Origin: Allobosea sp. Leaf344 | Lineage (GTDB): Bacteria; Pseudomonadota; Alphaproteobacteria; Rhizobiales; Beijerinckiaceae | Assembly (NCBI RefSeq): GCF_001426225.1 | Contig: NZ_LMRT01000016.1 | Span: 165,541 to 208,266 of the forward strand | Reading direction: 5' to 3' | DNA length: 42,726 bases | In this document: one piece after another, positions 1 through 9,463 of the stretch | How positions within the stretch are numbered: position 1 is the stretch's first letter | How the letters are laid out: each line of letters opens with the position of its first letter | Program-made: the position numbers and the translations under genes | Notes under the pieces: generated by a model | Seen by the model: only the letters and a program-made list of their open reading frames with translations | Databases searched by the model: none | What the model was told of the DNA's origin: nothing

Positions 1-12
1 CGGCGGAACACA

Positions 13-320
13 GCGTCATTGCGAGGAGGCGCAGCCGACGAAGCAACCTAGGGGGCCGTAGCGCTCTACGATGCTGGGTTGCTTCGCTGCGCTCGCAAGG
101 ACGGGACACCGCGTCATTGCGAGGAGGCGTAGGCGACGAAGCAACCCAGGGGGTCGTAGAGCTCAACGAGCTGGGTTGCTTCGCTTCGCCCGCAATGACG
201 GAACACGCGTCATTGCGAGGAGGCGCAGCCGAGGAAGCAACCTAGGGGGTCGTCGCGCTCTACGATCTAGGTTGCTTCGCTACGCTCGCAATGACGGCGC
301 TGCGCTCGCAATGACGGTGA
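13..320. repeat. Three tandem copies of a ~97-bp palindromic intergenic repeat
   Basis: Copies begin at about 13, 111 and 207, each opening with GCGTCATTGCGAGGAGGCG. A fourth fragment, GCTCGCAATGACGG, lies near 304-317. Within each copy the left arm (CATTGCGAG...GAAGCAACC) is complementary to the right arm (GGTTGCTTC...CTCGCAATGA), so each unit can fold into a long imperfect hairpin with a variable centre. Differences between copies are often matched across the stem. The stretch 1-357 holds no convincing gene. It lies just downstream of the nitroreductase stop, so the hairpins may also end that transcript. Similar REP/MITE-like palindromes are common in alphaproteobacterial genomes. A diverged relative lies between atpA and atpG (24370-24454). 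Confidence 0.85.
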
Positions 321-357
321 AGCGCTCGCACGGCGAAGCGCTCGCCGTCACGGCGCA

Positions 358-1038
358 TCAATCCAGCCAGGTCGTGAAGGCTTCCACCGGCTCGCGCTCC
401 GGGACCAGCCGGTTGGCGGGTGCGTCGGGGTCGGCATGGCCGATGGCGATGCCGCAGACGATGATCTCGCCGTCGGGGATGGCGAGCTCGCGCCGCACCA
501 CCGGGTGGAAGCGGGCGAAGATCGCCTGCGGGCAGGAGTTCAGCCCGTGGCCCTGCGCGGCGATCAAAATGCTCTGCACGAACATGCCGAGATCGAGCCA
601 GGAGCCGATCTCGAGATCGCGGTCGATCGTCACCATCAGCGCCACAGGCGCGTCGAAGAAGCGAAGATTGGCGGCGGTCTGCCGCTTCATCCCCGCGACA
701 TCGCCCTTCTGGACGCCGAGCAGCCCGTAGAGATCCCAGCCGACCTTGCGGCGGCGCGACTGGTAGGGCTCGCGGAAGGTCTCGGGATAATAGCGATATT
801 CCTCCGCCGCCGGCAGATCGGGGCTGTCGAGTGCGGCGAGCAGCGCCGGCTCCAGCCGCGCCCGCGCCTGCGGGCCGATCACCCTGACGCGCCAGGGCTG
901 CATATTGGTCCCGCTCGGCGCTTGCGCGGCCACCTCCAGCAGGTGGCGCAGCAGCGCCAGATCGACTGGAATGGGCAGGAAAGCCCGGACGGCGCGCCGG
1001 CTGGTGATGGCGCGGTCGACGGCTTGCGCCTCGGTCAC
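358..1038 (-). CDS. Nitroreductase family FMN-dependent oxidoreductase
   Basis: A 226-residue protein of the NADH oxidase/nitroreductase fold. These enzymes use FMN and NAD(P)H to reduce nitroaromatics, quinones or flavin-like substrates in the cytoplasm. The N-terminal SRRAVRAF (residues 13-20) is the usual FMN-phosphate arginine motif, followed by APSGTNMQPW, the loop that contacts the flavin. The C-terminal half has the family helix GMFVQSILIAAQGHGLNSCP. The GTG start at 1038 was chosen because AGGAGA lies 7 bases before it. The upstream in-frame extension is low-complexity and overlaps the end of lysS. It follows lysS on the same strand by about 50 bases, so it may be co-transcribed. The substrate cannot be read from the sequence. 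Confidence 0.9.
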   Translation of the reverse strand: MTEAQAVDRAITSRRAVRAFLPIPVDLALLRHLLEVAAQAPSGTNMQPWRVRVIGPQARARLEPALLAALDSPDLPAAEEYRYYPETFREPYQSRRRKVGWDLYGLLGVQKGDVAGMKRQTAANLRFFDAPVALMVTIDRDLEIGSWLDLGMFVQSILIAAQGHGLNSCPQAIFARFHPVVRRELAIPDGEIIVCGIAIGHADPDAPANRLVPEREPVEAFTTWLD

Positions 1039-1087
1039 TAGCTTTCTCCTCGACGGGTCGCTGGGAACGGGCCTGCCACAGCCAGGA

Positions 1088-2797
1088 TCAGGCGGATTTG
1101 CGTGCCTCGACAAAGGCCGCATGCTCCGCCACCAGCCCGCCCGACAGCGCCTTGGCGATCAGCGCGCGGGTGTTGGCGAGGCCGTAGATCGCGGCGAAAG
1201 AGCCGAATCGCGGCCCCTGATCCTCGCCGAACATCACCTGGTAGATCGCCTTCCACCAGTCGCCGGAGACGCCGGGGCGCTCGGGCGTGGCGTTCTTGGC
1301 GGCGAGGTTCTGGTAGCGCGGGATGGCGCGGGCGACGTCCAGCGCAGCGTCCTGCACCATTTCGGCGCTCGCATCCTCGGGCAGGGCCGCGAGTGCCGCG
1401 TCGAGGGCGGTGAAGGCCGCCGTTTCGGTCTCGTCGGCGAGACGATATTTCTTTGCCGGCTTAACGAAGTCTCGGAAATAGGCGATGGCGTAGCCGACCA
1501 GCGCATCGAGACGCGGATGCGTCGCGGGCGAGATCGAGGGCGCATAGCGCTGCAGGAAGGCCCAGAGTACTGCCTTGTCCTCGGAATTGGCGACGGCGAC
1601 GAGGTTCATCAGCAGGCCGAAGCTGATCTGCGTCCTGACCGCGTTCTCGCCCCCGCCGGCGGCGACGAGCTCCGGCTGCGGCGGCTGGCCGGAATGGATG
1701 TGCCAGACCGGGTTCCCTAGCCGGTTCTTCCAATCCTGCCGGTCATAGCCGCCGAGCGCCTGGAGATATTCGTCGACGGCGCGCGGGATCACGTCGAAAT
1801 GCAGCTTCTTCGCCTCGCGCGGCCGCTGGAACATGAACAGCGCCAGGCTCTCGGGGCTGGCATAGATCAGCCATTCGTCGATGGTCAGGCCATTGCCCTT
1901 CGACTTCGAGATCTTCTGGCCCTGCTCGTCGAGGAAGAGCTCGTAATTGAAGCCTTCCGGCGGCTGTGCGTCGAGGGCGCGGACGATCGCCGAGGAAACC
2001 TTCACGGAGTCGATCAGGTCCTTGCCCGCCATCTCGTAATCGACGCCGAGCGCGACCCAGCGCATCGCCCAATCCGGCTTCCATTGCAACTTGGCATGGC
2101 CGCCGGTCACCGGGGTGGTGAAGCGCTCGCCGGTGGCGGGATCGGACCAGGTGATCGTGCCGGCGGCGACATCGCGCGCCTCGATCGGCACCTGCATCAC
2201 CACGCGCGTCCTGGGGTGGATCGGCAGGAAGGGCGAATAGGTCGCGGCGCGCTCCTCGCGCAGCGTCGCGATCATGATCTCCATCACCGCGTCGTAGCGC
2301 GACAGGATCTTCAGGAGCGTCGCGTCGAATTCCCCGGCGCGATAGCTGTCGGTCGAGGATTTGAACTCGTAGTCGAAGCCGAAATGGTCGAGGAAGGCGC
2401 GCAGCCGCGCATTATTGTGCCGGCCGAAGGATTCATGCGTGCCGAACGGGTCCGGCACCTCGGTCAGCGGCTTGCCGAGATGGGGGAGCAGCAGCTCCTT
2501 GTTGGGGATGTTGTCGGGCACCTTGCGCAGCCCGTCCATATCGTCGGAGAAGGCGACCAGCCGCGTCGGCACGCTGTCGCCGGTCAGCACGCGGAAGGCA
2601 TGGCGCACCATCGAGGTGCGCGCCACTTCGCCGAAAGTGCCGATATGCGGCAGGCCAGACGGGCCGTAGCCGGTCTCGAAGAGCACCTCTTTCTTACCGG
2701 TCCTCTCGATCCGAGCCACGAGTTTGCGCGCTTCCTCGAACGGCCAGGCGGCCGAACGCTGGGCGGCGTCAACCAGAGCGGGGTCGAAAGCGGTCAC
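1088..2797 (-). CDS. lysS: Lysyl-tRNA synthetase, class I
   Basis: A 569-residue class I LysRS, the archaeal-type enzyme that replaces the common class II LysRS in many alphaproteobacteria. It charges tRNA-Lys with lysine using ATP. The Rossmann-fold signatures are HIGT at residues 51-54 and KISKSKGNG at 295-303. The latter is the KMSKS equivalent that stabilises the adenylate transition state. The C-terminal third is the helical anticodon-binding region. I take the GTG at 2797 as the start because GGAGAGG lies about 9 bases upstream and the protein then begins just before the conserved region. An in-frame extension to 2953 has no family similarity that I recognise. The gene is divergent from the M20 hydrolase, with a 169-base shared gap. 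Confidence 0.95.
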   Translation of the reverse strand: MTAFDPALVDAAQRSAAWPFEEARKLVARIERTGKKEVLFETGYGPSGLPHIGTFGEVARTSMVRHAFRVLTGDSVPTRLVAFSDDMDGLRKVPDNIPNKELLLPHLGKPLTEVPDPFGTHESFGRHNNARLRAFLDHFGFDYEFKSSTDSYRAGEFDATLLKILSRYDAVMEIMIATLREERAATYSPFLPIHPRTRVVMQVPIEARDVAAGTITWSDPATGERFTTPVTGGHAKLQWKPDWAMRWVALGVDYEMAGKDLIDSVKVSSAIVRALDAQPPEGFNYELFLDEQGQKISKSKGNGLTIDEWLIYASPESLALFMFQRPREAKKLHFDVIPRAVDEYLQALGGYDRQDWKNRLGNPVWHIHSGQPPQPELVAAGGGENAVRTQISFGLLMNLVAVANSEDKAVLWAFLQRYAPSISPATHPRLDALVGYAIAYFRDFVKPAKKYRLADETETAAFTALDAALAALPEDASAEMVQDAALDVARAIPRYQNLAAKNATPERPGVSGDWWKAIYQVMFGEDQGPRFGSFAAIYGLANTRALIAKALSGGLVAEHAAFVEARKSA

Positions 2798-2966
2798 GGG
2801 GGCGGTCCTCTCCGGGGTGATCGTGCAGGCAGCCACGGGCTTTCGCAGATTGTTGGAGCCGGCGTCAATGCGCTGGGCAGGGATGGGCCATCCGATGCGC
2901 GCGGTTGCCGCGATGCCGCAGGCGTATAGGCTGGTTTGCAACAGATTTGTCACAAGGACGACGGTT

Positions 2967-4127
2967 TTGGATCAAGCGCTTCACGACAAGCTCACCGCCT
3001 GGCGCCGGCATCTCCACGCCCATCCGGAGCTGTCGCTCCAGGAGGAGAAGACGAGCGCCTTCATCCGCGAGAAGCTGACGGAGCTCGGCGTGCCCTTCAC
3101 CGCCGGCATCGGCGGGAACGGCGTGGTGGCGACATTGCGCCGTGGCGCCTCCGACCGGTCGGTCGGGCTGCGTGCCGATATGGACGCGCTGCCGATCCAG
3201 GAAGCCAACGACCTGCCCTATGCCTCCTCGACGCCGAGGGTGATGCATGCCTGCGGCCATGATGGGCATACGGTCTCGCTGCTCGGCGCGGCGGCGCTGC
3301 TGGCGGCCGATGACAGCTGGAGCGGCACGGTGCAGCTGTTGTTCCAGCCCTCGGAGGAGAATGGCGCCGGGGCGCGGGCGATGATCGCCGACGGGCTGTT
3401 CGAGCGCTTCCCGATGGAGCGCGTCTTCGGCTTCCATAATTGGCCGGGGCTCGAGGCCGGCACCGTGGCGGTGCATCACGGGCCGGTCATGGCCGAGCCG
3501 GGGCGCTTCATGGTGTCGCTGCACGGCACGGCCGGGCATGCCGCCAAGCCGGACCTGACGCGCGATCCGATCGTCGCCATGGGGCATCTGATCGTCGCAC
3601 TGCAGACCATCGTCGCGCGCAATGTCGATCCGCTCGACAGCGCGGTGGTCTCGATCGGTATGATCAATGGCGGGCTGGCGCCCAACCAGATCCCGACCAG
3701 CGTCGCGATCCAGGGCACCTTCCGCACCTATCGGCCGGAGATCCGCGACCGGGTGCTTCAGCGCATCAGCGACATCGCCCATGGCGTCGCCGGCACCTTC
3801 GAGATGAAGGCGGAGGTGGAGTTCGTGCGCGGCGGGCTGGCGACGATCAATACCGAGCTGGAGGAGGAAGTCTCCGTCGCGGCCGCCAAGGCCGCCGGGC
3901 TGCCGGTGCGCCGGGATATCCGGCCGAGCACGGCGGGCGAGGATTTCACCTATTTCCTGCAGCATCGCCCGGGCGCCTATGTCTGGATCGGCAACGGGCC
4001 GGTGCGCGACGGCGGCGAGCTGCATAATGACCGCTATGACTTCAACGACGCGATCCTGCCCGCCACGGCCGGCTGGATGGCGGCGGTCGCGAAACAGGCG
4101 CTGGCCGGCGAGTTGAGCAATGGCTAG
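2967..4127 (+). CDS. M20 family amidohydrolase (hippurate hydrolase-like)
   Basis: A 386-residue zinc amidohydrolase of the M20D/hippuricase family, which cleaves N-acyl amino acids or related amides. The metal site is visible: HACGHDGH at residues 94-101 (C96 and H98 as ligands), PSEEN with E130/E131, and FHNWPG with H157. A late histidine in the GELHND segment completes the set. The family's dimerisation domain fills the middle of the protein. I chose the TTG start at 2967 because AAGGA lies about 9 bases before it and the resulting length matches the family. An upstream ATG would add 81 residues that overlap the start of lysS. The gene stands alone between oppositely oriented neighbours. 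The natural substrate is unknown; annotation as hippurate hydrolase would be by family only. Confidence 0.92.
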   Translation: MDQALHDKLTAWRRHLHAHPELSLQEEKTSAFIREKLTELGVPFTAGIGGNGVVATLRRGASDRSVGLRADMDALPIQEANDLPYASSTPRVMHACGHDGHTVSLLGAAALLAADDSWSGTVQLLFQPSEENGAGARAMIADGLFERFPMERVFGFHNWPGLEAGTVAVHHGPVMAEPGRFMVSLHGTAGHAAKPDLTRDPIVAMGHLIVALQTIVARNVDPLDSAVVSIGMINGGLAPNQIPTSVAIQGTFRTYRPEIRDRVLQRISDIAHGVAGTFEMKAEVEFVRGGLATINTELEEEVSVAAAKAAGLPVRRDIRPSTAGEDFTYFLQHRPGAYVWIGNGPVRDGGELHNDRYDFNDAILPATAGWMAAVAKQALAGELSNG

Positions 4128-4142
4128 GCCGCGGCCGCCGGT

Positions 4143-4982
4143 TCAGAACGGGCTGACCGGGAAGAAGCGGAGATAGAGCCTGGCATAGGTGCCGTCGTCC
4201 CAGAGCGTCTGCAGCGCATAATCCAGGCTGCGTTTCAGCGCCGGGTCGTCCTTGCGCAGGAGGAAGGCGACGCCCTCGCCGAAATAGGCGCTCTCCAGAA
4301 AGGGGCCGCCGGTGAAGGCGAGGTCGACGCCGGATTCCGACGCCAGCAGCAGGGCCAGCGCCACGCCGTCGGCGAAGACGAATTCGGCTTCGCCGCTGCG
4401 CAGCGCCGCGAGCGCCCCGGCCAGCGTGCCCGCCTCGCGCCGCTGCACGAAGGGCATGAACCGCTCGAGAAACGCCTGATGGGCGGTGCCGCCGACGACC
4501 GCGACGCGCTTGCCGTTCAGCGACACCGGATCGAGCTGCGCCGTCGCATTGCCCCGCGTGGTGGCGAAGCGCGCGGGACTGCGGAAATACAGCGTGCTGG
4601 CGGCGAAGCGGCTGCGCAGCGCCGGGGTCAGGCTGAGCGCCGCCGCCACCACGTCGCCGCGCGCCTCGGCGAGCGAATCGGCGAGGGTGTCGAAGCGCCG
4701 TGCCTGGATGGTGCAGGTCCAGCTCATCTTCTCGCAAATGGCGCGGGCGAGCTCGACGGAAAAACCGGTCAGGCCGCCATCGGGCCCGGCGAAATGTAGC
4801 GGCGGGTATTCGTCGTCGGTGAGGAAGCGGACGAGGCGCGGCGGGCCGGGCTCCGGCTTCTCCAGCCGGATGCGCGGATCCCAGAAGCTCGGCACCGTCG
4901 CGCCGGATTGGGCGACGGCCTGGGCGAAACCCATCGAACAGGCGAGCCCGATCCAGCAGGCGAAGGTGACGGCGCGCATCAT
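4143..4982 (-). CDS. Periplasmic solute-binding protein, family 3 (amino-acid ABC type)
   Basis: A 279-residue secreted protein with a signal peptide (hydrophobic core FACWIGLACSMGFAQAVA, cleavage probably near AVAQ-SG). It has the family 3 bilobal binding fold: a LVRFLTDDEYPPLHF opening strand, GFSVELARAICEKM, and ARGDVVAAALSLTPALRSRFAAS, which carries the usual ligand-contact arginine region. Such proteins bind polar amino acids or similar small solutes. No permease or ATPase lies next to it, so it is either an orphan binding protein or a sensor-type homologue. I chose the tandem ATG pair at 4982/4979 because it directly precedes the signal peptide. The ribosome-binding site is weak. Its stop lies 15 bases from the convergent M20 hydrolase stop. 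Confidence 0.88.
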   Translation of the reverse strand: MMRAVTFACWIGLACSMGFAQAVAQSGATVPSFWDPRIRLEKPEPGPPRLVRFLTDDEYPPLHFAGPDGGLTGFSVELARAICEKMSWTCTIQARRFDTLADSLAEARGDVVAAALSLTPALRSRFAASTLYFRSPARFATTRGNATAQLDPVSLNGKRVAVVGGTAHQAFLERFMPFVQRREAGTLAGALAALRSGEAEFVFADGVALALLLASESGVDLAFTGGPFLESAYFGEGVAFLLRKDDPALKRSLDYALQTLWDDGTYARLYLRFFPVSPF

Positions 4983-5067
4983 CGGCCTATCTGCCGGCAG
5001 CTCGGCTGCGTGATCAAGAGGCGCGGCGACAGTGCCCCCCAATCGTAACCTACAGTGGGCCTCCGGC

Positions 5068-6540
5068 TCAGCCGGCCAGCCCCCGGGCTGTGGCCTTGGC
5101 GCCCTGGTCGAACAGAGCGGCGAGGTGGCGCGTCACCGGCCCGGTGAAACGCGCTTCGCCGGGCAGATCCCGGCCGAAAATGCTCTCGATGCCGAGAAGC
5201 GCCCGGCTCAGCGCCTCTGCATCGTGGCCGGCCCGGGCCGCGATCTCGGCATAGGTCGCGGCCAGAGGGTCGCGGATGTCGATCGCCGTCCCCGCCTCGT
5301 CCCGGCCCGAGACATAGCGCATCCAGGCCGCGATCCCGAGCGCGAGGTGATCGATCGGCGCGCCGGCCTGCAGCCGATCCCGAATCGCCCCGAGCAGGCG
5401 CTGCGGCAGCTTCTGCGAGCCGTCCATGGCGATCTGCCAGGTCCGGTGGCGGATCGCCGGGTTCTGGAAGCGCGCGAGCAGGGCTTCGGCATAGGCGGCG
5501 AGCGACACGCCCTGCGGCGCCGGCACGGTCGGGATCACCTCGCGCCAGAGACCTTCCAGGAAGCGCGCGAAGACGGCATCGCCGCTGGCCTGCGCCACGG
5601 TCTCATGGCCGGCGAGATAGCCGAGATAGGCGAGGCTGGAATGCGCGCCGTTGAGCATGCGCAGCTTCATGAACTCGAAGGGCTCGACCTCCGAGACCAT
5701 CTGCGCGCCGACCGCGTCCCAGGCGGGGCGGCCATCGGCGAAGACGTCCTCGATCGCCCATTGCCGGAAGGGCTCGCCGACCACGGGGGCCGCGTCGTGC
5801 AGGCCGAGCAGGCCCTCGACCTCGGCGATGTCGGCCTCCGTCGTCGCGGGGACGATGCGGTCGACCATGGTGGCGGGAAAGGCGCCGTTGCTCTCGATCC
5901 ATGCGGCGAGACCATCATCGGAGAGGGAGGCGAAGTCGCGCACCAGCCCGCGCAGCACCCGGCCATTGGAAGGAAGATTGTCGCAGGACAGCGCGGTGAA
6001 GGCGCCGAGCCCCGCCGCGCGCCGCGCCTTCAGCCCGGCGACGATCAGGCCGATGGCCGAGCGCGGCGCCGCGGGGTTCGCGAGGTCATGGACGATGTCC
6101 GGATGATCCGCCCTGAGCCGGCCGGTGGCGGGGTCATGGCAATAGCCCTTCTCGGTGACGGTGAGGGAGACGATCCGCGTTTCGGCCGAGGCGAGCCGGG
6201 CGACCAGCGCTGCCGGGTCCTCCGGCGCGACCATGACGCCGCGCAGGCAGCCGATCAGCCGCAGCTCCGGCCCCTGCGGCGCGCGCTTCAGGAAGGTGTA
6301 GAGCCCGTCCTGGGGGGCGAGCCGGTCGCGCTGGTCGGGGCGCTGCAGGCTGGCGCCGACGATGCCCCAGGGGCCGAAACCCTGCTCCAGCGCATCCTCG
6401 GTGTAGTCGCAGAGATGGGCGCGGGCGAAGGCGCCGAGCCCGAGATGGACGATGCCCGGACTCAGCGCCCGGCGCTCATAGCCGAAGCGGCGGATCGCGG
6501 CCGGCAGGGCCGGGAGGGCGGAATCGGAGAGTCTCGTCAC
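5068..6540 (-). CDS. uxuB: Mannitol dehydrogenase family oxidoreductase, probable fructuronate reductase
   Basis: A 490-residue NAD-dependent polyol dehydrogenase of the long-chain mannitol dehydrogenase family. The N-terminal Rossmann segment reads GIVHLGLGAFARAH (29-42). The catalytic signature KLRMLNGAHS holds K292, N297 and H300, the K-N-H set of this family. In this operon, next to uronate isomerase, the likely reaction is D-fructuronate to D-mannonate with NADH. Tagaturonate or another keto-sugar acid is possible, because family members differ by substrate rather than by obvious motifs. The GTG start overlaps the dctM stop by 4 bases (GTGA), a sign of translational coupling. It is the last gene of the eight-gene operon. 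A small CCGGC-TCA-GCCGG hairpin spans its stop. Confidence 0.85.
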   Translation of the reverse strand: MTRLSDSALPALPAAIRRFGYERRALSPGIVHLGLGAFARAHLCDYTEDALEQGFGPWGIVGASLQRPDQRDRLAPQDGLYTFLKRAPQGPELRLIGCLRGVMVAPEDPAALVARLASAETRIVSLTVTEKGYCHDPATGRLRADHPDIVHDLANPAAPRSAIGLIVAGLKARRAAGLGAFTALSCDNLPSNGRVLRGLVRDFASLSDDGLAAWIESNGAFPATMVDRIVPATTEADIAEVEGLLGLHDAAPVVGEPFRQWAIEDVFADGRPAWDAVGAQMVSEVEPFEFMKLRMLNGAHSSLAYLGYLAGHETVAQASGDAVFARFLEGLWREVIPTVPAPQGVSLAAYAEALLARFQNPAIRHRTWQIAMDGSQKLPQRLLGAIRDRLQAGAPIDHLALGIAAWMRYVSGRDEAGTAIDIRDPLAATYAEIAARAGHDAEALSRALLGIESIFGRDLPGEARFTGPVTRHLAALFDQGAKATARGLAG

Positions 6541-7817
6541 CGGAACATGCTCGGCAGCCAGAGGGAGAAGGCGGGGATATAGGTGACGAGCAGCAGCACC
6601 GCGACGCTCGCCCCGTAGAACGGCCAGATCGTGCGCATGCTCTCGGAGATCGAGACCTTGCCGATGGCGCAGGCGACGAACTGCACCGAGCCGACCGGCG
6701 GCGTGTTGAGCCCGATGCCGGCATTAAGGATGAGGATGACGCCGAAATGCACGGGATCGATGCCGATGGCCTTGACCACCGGCAGGAAGATCGGCGTGCA
6801 GATGATGATCATCGGCGCCATGTCCATGAAGGTGCCCAGGATCAGCAGGATCAGGTTGATCAGCAGCAGGATGACCAGCGGGTTGTCCGAGATCGACTGC
6901 ATCAGCTGGATCGTCGCCGCCGGCACCTGCAGAAAGGCCATCAGCCAGCCGAAGGAGCTCGCGGCGCCGATCACCAGCAGCACCATCGCCGTGGTGCGAA
7001 CCGCGCCGAGTGTGGCGTGCATGAAGCCCCGGAAATCAAGGCCGCGATAGACGAAGACCGTGATCAGCAGCGCGTAGATCACCGCCACGCAGGAGCTCTC
7101 GGTCGCGGTGAAGACGCCGGAGCGGACGCCGCCGAAGATGATGCCGATCAGGGCGATGCCGGGCAGCGCCGCGACGAAGAAGCGCGCGACCGCGAGCAGG
7201 CCGGGGAAGGGATCGGCGGGATAGCCGCGCCGCACCGCCACCGCCCAGGCCGCGATCATCAGCGCGACGCAGAGCATCAGCCCGGGAAGCACGCCGGCGG
7301 TGAAGAGATCGGCGATCGAGATGGTGCCGCCCGCCGCCAGCGAATAGATGATCATGTTGTGCGAGGGCGGGATCAACAGCGCGATGATCGCGGCGTTGGC
7401 GGTCACGTTGACGGCGTAATCGGCCGCATAGCCGCGCTTGACCATCTGCGGGATCATGATGCCGCCGACCGCCGACGCATCGGCGACGGCCGAGCCGGAG
7501 ATCCCGCCGAACAGCGTGCAGGTGATGACGTTGACCTGGCCGAGCCCGCCGCGGAGATGCCCGACCAGCGAGGCCGCGAACTGGATCAGCCGGTCGGCGA
7601 TGCCGCCACGGATCATCAGATCGCCGGAATAGATGAAGAAAGGGATCGCCAGCATGGCGAAGGCGTTCATGCCGGTCGACATCTGCTGGAACACGACCAC
7701 GGGCGGAATGCCCATATAGAGCACCGTCGCCATCGAGGAGAGGCCGAGGCAGAAGGCGACGGGCACGCCCATCAGCAGCAGGCAGCTGAAGGAGATGAAG
7801 AGAATGCCGATGGCCAT
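6537..7817 (-). CDS. dctM: TRAP transporter large permease (DctM family)
   Basis: A 426-residue integral membrane protein with about 12 hydrophobic segments, the transport-channel subunit of a TRAP system. Recognisable DctM blocks include the opening FISFSCLLLMGVPVAFCLGLSS, the hairpin segment GGISGSAVADASAVG, IPPSHNMIIYS, and FMDMAPMIIICTPIFLPV near the C terminus. TRAP transporters import organic acids against a sodium gradient. Its start follows the dctQ stop by 4 bases and its stop overlaps uxuB by 4 bases. The substrate is inferred from the operon to be a hexuronate or an unsaturated uronate. Confidence 0.93.
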   Translation of the reverse strand: MAIGILFISFSCLLLMGVPVAFCLGLSSMATVLYMGIPPVVVFQQMSTGMNAFAMLAIPFFIYSGDLMIRGGIADRLIQFAASLVGHLRGGLGQVNVITCTLFGGISGSAVADASAVGGIMIPQMVKRGYAADYAVNVTANAAIIALLIPPSHNMIIYSLAAGGTISIADLFTAGVLPGLMLCVALMIAAWAVAVRRGYPADPFPGLLAVARFFVAALPGIALIGIIFGGVRSGVFTATESSCVAVIYALLITVFVYRGLDFRGFMHATLGAVRTTAMVLLVIGAASSFGWLMAFLQVPAATIQLMQSISDNPLVILLLINLILLILGTFMDMAPMIIICTPIFLPVVKAIGIDPVHFGVILILNAGIGLNTPPVGSVQFVACAIGKVSISESMRTIWPFYGASVAVLLLVTYIPAFSLWLPSMFR

Positions 7818-7821
7818 CGGA

Positions 7822-8355
7822 TCAGGCCTCCCTGCCGAGGCCGTTGGCGCCGAGCGGCATCGGCTCCAAGGTCTGGTTGGTGAAGAACAGGAGCAGCTTC
7901 TCGAGCGAGAACAGCGCGATCAGCGTTCCGCCGGCGATGATCGGGACATAGTCCCAGCCCTTGGAGATGCCGATCATCGGCAGGCGGTCGCTCCAGACCT
8001 TCGCCGCCAATTCGCTGCCGAACCACACCATGGCGATGGCGAACAGCATCACCAGCGTCTCGTTGGCGATGACGAGCGCCGCCTTCCAGCGTCCGCGCGT
8101 ATAATGCAGCCCGACATCGAAGCCCATGTGATCGAGCTCGCGCACCCCGACCGAGCCGCCGAGCAGAATGAACCAGAGCATCAGGAACAGCGAGACCGGC
8201 TCTCCCCAGGTCGGCGTCGCGTTCAGGATGTAGCGCCCGAACACGGTCCAGGCGACGATGGCGGTCATCGCGACCAGTCCGATTCCGGCCGCGACGAGCG
8301 CGATGAGACTGAGCCGCGCATTGATATGCGACAGCAGCCTGGCGAGACCTGTCAT
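7822..8355 (-). CDS. dctQ: TRAP transporter small permease (DctQ family)
   Basis: A 177-residue protein with four predicted membrane helices, the small membrane subunit that pairs with DctM. Family features include the first helix around LIALVAAGIGLVAMTAIVAW, followed by VFGRYILNATPTWGEPVSLFLMLWFILLGGSVGVRE, the characteristic DctQ core with its W-x-E pair, and a final segment VPIIAGGTLIALFSLEKLLLF. AGGA lies about 6 bases before the ATG. A 71-base gap containing a perfect 9-bp hairpin separates it from dctP upstream, whereas dctM follows after only 4 bases. Confidence 0.92.
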   Translation of the reverse strand: MTGLARLLSHINARLSLIALVAAGIGLVAMTAIVAWTVFGRYILNATPTWGEPVSLFLMLWFILLGGSVGVRELDHMGFDVGLHYTRGRWKAALVIANETLVMLFAIAMVWFGSELAAKVWSDRLPMIGISKGWDYVPIIAGGTLIALFSLEKLLLFFTNQTLEPMPLGANGLGREA

Positions 8356-8387
8356 GGGGTGTCCTGGCGTTGCGGCGAGAGCAGAAC

Positions 8388-8411
8388 GGGCGGCGGAGGA
8401 TGCCGCCGCCC
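8388..8411 (-). other. Perfect 9-bp hairpin between dctP and dctQ
   Basis: GGGCGGCGG (8388-8396) pairs with CCGCCGCCC (8403-8411) around a 6-base loop, 15 bases past the dctP stop in transcript direction. There is no U-run, so a full terminator is unlikely. Its position fits a 3' stabiliser or partial attenuator that keeps binding-protein mRNA above permease mRNA, as known for many binding-protein-dependent transport operons. Confidence 0.6.
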
Positions 8412-8426
8412 GCGAGGGAGGGGCCG

Positions 8427-9407
8427 TTACTTCACGGCCTGGATCTTGGCGACGAGGTCCTTCAACGCCGCATCGGTGACGAATTTGTCGTAGACCGGCT
8501 TCATCGCATCGATGAAGGGCTGCTTCTCGACCGTGTTGATCACCGCGCCGCCGGCCTTGACCTTGGCTTCGGAGGCCTTCTCACGGGCGTCCCAGAGCTC
8601 GCGCATCTTCGCGACCGACTCTTTCGCGGCGGTCTTCATGATCTCCTGGTCTTCCTTGGAGAGCTTGTCGAAGCTGCGCTTGGACATGACCAGCACTTCC
8701 GGCGAGAGCGAATGCTCGGTCAGCGAGTAATATTTCGAGACCTCGTAATGCTTCGTCGATTCGAAGGACGGCCAATTGTTCTCGGCCCCGTCGATCACGC
8801 CGGTCTGCAGCGCGGAATAGACCTCGCCGAAGGCCATCGGGGTGGCGTTCGCGCCCAGAGCCGAGACCAAAGCGACGAACATGTCGGATTGCTGGACGCG
8901 GATCTTGAGGCCCTTCATGTCGGCGGGCGTGTTGATCGGCCGCTTCGAGTTGTAGAAGGAGCGCGAGCCGGAATCGTAGAAGGCCAGCCCCACCAGATCG
9001 TGCTTCTCGAATTCCTTGAGGATGCCGTCGCCGATCGGCCCGTCCATGACCGTGCGCATATGGGCGACGGAGCGGAAGATGAAGGGCAGGGACGGCACGT
9101 TCGTCGCGGGGATCAGATTGTTGAACGGCGCCATGTTGATGCGGTTCAGATCGATCACGCCGAAGCGGGTCTGCTCGATCGTGTCCTTCTCGTTGCCGAG
9201 CTGGGCCGAGTGGAAGACGTTGATCTTGATGCGGCCCTTGGTCCGCTCCTCGAGCAGCTTGCTGATATGGCGCACCGCTTCGACGGTGGGGTAGTCGGTC
9301 GGGTGGATGTCGGTGGAGCGCAGGACGGTCTGCGCCCCCGCGGCTGTGGCCATCGCGAAGAAGGCGACGCCGGCCAGCGCGGCGAAACTGCGTTTGGTGA
9401 TGCTCAT
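8427..9407 (-). CDS. dctP: TRAP transporter solute-binding protein (DctP family)
   Basis: A 326-residue periplasmic protein that captures the substrate for DctQM. It has a Sec signal peptide (core ALAGVAFFAMATAAGA, cleavage near residue 25). Ligand-site features of DctP proteins are present: R149 in GSRSFYN, R170 in GLKIRVQQSDMF (the carboxylate-binding arginine) and the ENNWPSF segment (209-215). I chose the ATG at 9407 because GGGAGA lies 6 bases before it. A longer frame to 9512 adds 35 residues ahead of the signal peptide. Given the uronate enzymes around it, the ligand is probably a hexuronate or unsaturated uronate. The cistron is flanked by perfect hairpins on both sides. Confidence 0.93.
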   Translation of the reverse strand: MSITKRSFAALAGVAFFAMATAAGAQTVLRSTDIHPTDYPTVEAVRHISKLLEERTKGRIKINVFHSAQLGNEKDTIEQTRFGVIDLNRINMAPFNNLIPATNVPSLPFIFRSVAHMRTVMDGPIGDGILKEFEKHDLVGLAFYDSGSRSFYNSKRPINTPADMKGLKIRVQQSDMFVALVSALGANATPMAFGEVYSALQTGVIDGAENNWPSFESTKHYEVSKYYSLTEHSLSPEVLVMSKRSFDKLSKEDQEIMKTAAKESVAKMRELWDAREKASEAKVKAGGAVINTVEKQPFIDAMKPVYDKFVTDAALKDLVAKIQAVK

Positions 9408-9463
9408 CTTGGTTCTCCCTGTGTGAGCCGGGTTTTTCCGGTCGTTCTTGTCCCGCGATGGGA

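Noticed and set aside
13..320. CRISPR array
   Set aside because: Only three units, no short unique spacers between identical repeats, and the units themselves are palindromes. No cas gene is present.
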